6,521 nucleotides of DNA from positions 369 to 6,889 of the forward strand of contig JAEMRL010000127.1 of NCBI GenBank assembly GCA_016463385.1, in the 5' to 3' direction. Shown piece by piece: positions 5,457-6,521 of this stretch (its first letter is position 1; each line of letters starts with the position of its first letter). The notes under the pieces were generated by a model. That model saw only the letters and a program-made list of their open reading frames with translations, made no database searches and was not told the origin of the DNA. The position numbers and the translations under genes are program-made. This stretch comes from Thermoleophilia bacterium. Its GTDB lineage: Bacteria; Actinomycetota; Thermoleophilia; Miltoncostaeales; Miltoncostaeaceae.

Positions 5457-6434
5457 CTAGGAGCCGGTGGTGGTCGCCTCGGGGACGGTGACCCCGAAGG
5501 GCTCCGGGATGCCCTGCTGGTGGTCGGACGCGCCGACCGCGATGTCCTCGCCCGTCCGGGAGGCGCGCTGGGCGGAGTCCTGGAGCTCCTTCACCGTCGC
5601 CGCGCCGGGGTCCGCCTGGTTCTGCCAGAGCACCATCAGCCTCGGCTCGGCCCACTCCCAGTCCATCGACTTCAGGAGGCCCGGGGTCTCCCCCCCTCCG
5701 GTGAGCTGGTTCCAGCCGCCCTCGTGCTCCTCGGTGTCGAAGCCCTCGAACATGCGGCCGTTCAGGAAGCGGGCGGTCTCGGGGCTCGGGGTGTTGTTGG
5801 CCACCAGGTAGACGCCGGGTCCGACCTCCTCGCGGATCGCCTGCGTGGCCGCGGTCACCCCGCGGTCCCAGGCGCTGCCACGGCCCCCGACGTCGACGGC
5901 CCAGACACGGTCGCCCCACACGTCGAGGAAGACCCCGTTGAAGAGACTGCCGTCGCCGATCACCTCGCGGCCGATGAACTCGGCCACGTAGCCGCCCCAG
6001 GTGCCCGTGTAGCCCCGGTAGGTGGCGACGGGCGATCCCTCGCTGAGGTCGAGCAGCTGCGTGCCGGGCCAGTTGGAGAGGCCGTCGGGGTGCAACCACT
6101 CCTGCGGGAAGTCGTCGCCGTAGAGGCGTTCCTCGAGCGGGCCGAGCGAGCGGTCGGGGTGGTCGACGCCGTTGACGTAGGCCAGCACGATCGCGCCCTT
6201 CTCGCGCCAGGCCCGGATGCGCTCGGGGTCGCGCAGGCGCAGGTCCATGGTCACGATCATCACGTTGCCCGGGGCGGCGTAGTCGTCGACCGCCGGGTCG
6301 GGCTCGGGCGTGTACGAGACGACGGCGGCTTTCACGTCGCGGGCGACGAAGGGCTCGTCGCCACCGCACCCCGCCAGGAGGGACAGCGCCAGGACAAGAG
6401 CGATGAAACCTGTCGCTGCTCGGCGTCGCACCAC
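5457..6434 (-). CDS. Lipoprotein with GH114/GHL15-like TIM-barrel pattern
   Basis: Protein of 325 aa, exported and lipid-anchored. It has a basic start (MVRRR), a hydrophobic core and the lipobox LAGC with C23 as the lipidated residue. The mature part reads like a (beta/alpha)8 barrel of the GH114/COG2342 or GHL15 type: strand 2 with GAIVLAYVNGVDHPDR (80-95), a conserved tryptophan region EWLHPDGLSNWPG (112-124), strand 4 FNGVFLDVWGD (165-175) with candidate acid D171, VYLVANNTPS (208-217), MFEGFDTEE (228-236) with E230 as a possible second acid, and MVLWQNQAD (267-275). Members of this group are putative polysaccharide hydrolases, the best known acting on galactosamine polymers, but the substrate here is unknown. 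The start is either GTG at 6432-6434 or the next codon, GTG at 6429-6431. TACCCT lies just upstream with no clear Shine-Dalgarno, so the message may be leaderless. The surrounding genes give no functional context. Confidence 0.85.
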   Translation of the reverse strand: MVRRRAATGFIALVLALSLLAGCGGDEPFVARDVKAAVVSYTPEPDPAVDDYAAPGNVMIVTMDLRLRDPERIRAWREKGAIVLAYVNGVDHPDRSLGPLEERLYGDDFPQEWLHPDGLSNWPGTQLLDLSEGSPVATYRGYTGTWGGYVAEFIGREVIGDGSLFNGVFLDVWGDRVWAVDVGGRGSAWDRGVTAATQAIREEVGPGVYLVANNTPSPETARFLNGRMFEGFDTEEHEGGWNQLTGGGETPGLLKSMDWEWAEPRLMVLWQNQADPGAATVKELQDSAQRASRTGEDIAVGASDHQQGIPEPFGVTVPEATTTGS

Positions 6435-6437
6435 CTC

Positions 6438-6443
6438 AGGGTA
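6438..6443 (-). promoter_or_regulatory. Possible -10 element (TACCCT) of the lipoprotein gene
   Basis: The minus strand has TACCCT, with the TA---T pattern, then six bases before the second of two tandem GTG codons. If real, transcription starts on that GTG. The motif is short and loose, so this is a weak call. Confidence 0.3.
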
Positions 6444-6470
6444 GGGAGGCGGGGCCGAACCGCAAAGGCG

Positions 6471-6521
6471 ATCCGGCCCCGCCCCCTCCCCGGGCTCAGG
6501 CGGGTCGGGGCGGGGCCGGAT
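6471..6521. terminator. Perfect 15-bp inverted repeat at the window edge, likely hairpin terminator
   Basis: ATCCGGCCCCGCCCC (6471-6485) and GGGGCGGGGCCGGAT (6507-6521) are exact reverse complements separated by 21 nt. An inner CCC/GGG pairing (6488-6490 with 6502-6504) extends the stem. The right arm ends on the last base, so the repeat may be longer. It is upstream of the lipoprotein gene, and most likely ends a minus-strand gene entering from the right or a convergent pair. No T-run follows on either side. Confidence 0.6.

Overview
The window is very GC-rich throughout, with strong G/C preference at third codon positions, several GTG starts and one apparent CTG start, and short gaps between genes. 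This fits a high-GC actinobacterium. A deep-branching class such as Thermoleophilia is possible, but nothing here proves it. There are no mobile elements, CRISPR arrays or rRNA genes.

Layout, left to right. (1) The end of a membrane protein gene on + (1-234) converges on (2) a minus-strand pair transcribed right to left: a 144-aa dimeric alpha/beta-barrel (ABM/DUF3291-like) protein (2066 to 1632), then a stand-alone TrpB2-type tryptophan-synthase-beta-like PLP enzyme (1608 to 244), 23 nt apart. (3) Divergent from them is a TetR/AcrR-family regulator gene with a WHG-type C-terminal domain (2138-2728). Its start appears to be CTG behind a strong Shine-Dalgarno. (4) The 71-bp divergent gap holds a perfect 23-bp palindrome (2099-2121), plus a degraded second copy (2135-2153) overlapping the regulator's start codon. 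(5) Convergent with the regulator is a minus-strand three-gene operon: secreted beta-rich protein (5220 to 4774), OmpR-type response regulator (4771 to 4088) and membrane sensor histidine kinase (4091 to 2748), with a 2-nt gap and a 4-nt overlap. (6) A tRNA-Phe(GAA) gene lies on + (5338-5410) with its own promoter. (7) A minus-strand lipoprotein with a glycosidase-like TIM-barrel pattern follows (6434 to 5457). (8) A perfect 15-bp inverted repeat sits at the right edge (6471-6521).

How the parts work together. The palindrome covers the -10 element of a good minus-strand promoter (TTGACA, 18 nt, TATCTT) and the mirror-image TATCTT facing the regulator gene. The second half-palindrome covers the -35. 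The simplest reading is a self-regulated TetR switch controlling a barrel-protein/TrpB2 operon. That is unusual for a tryptophan-synthase-like gene and suggests an inducible role outside the standard trp pathway. This module is the most interesting part of the window. The two-component operon probably senses an envelope signal, and its first gene encodes an exported protein that may be part of the signal or the response.
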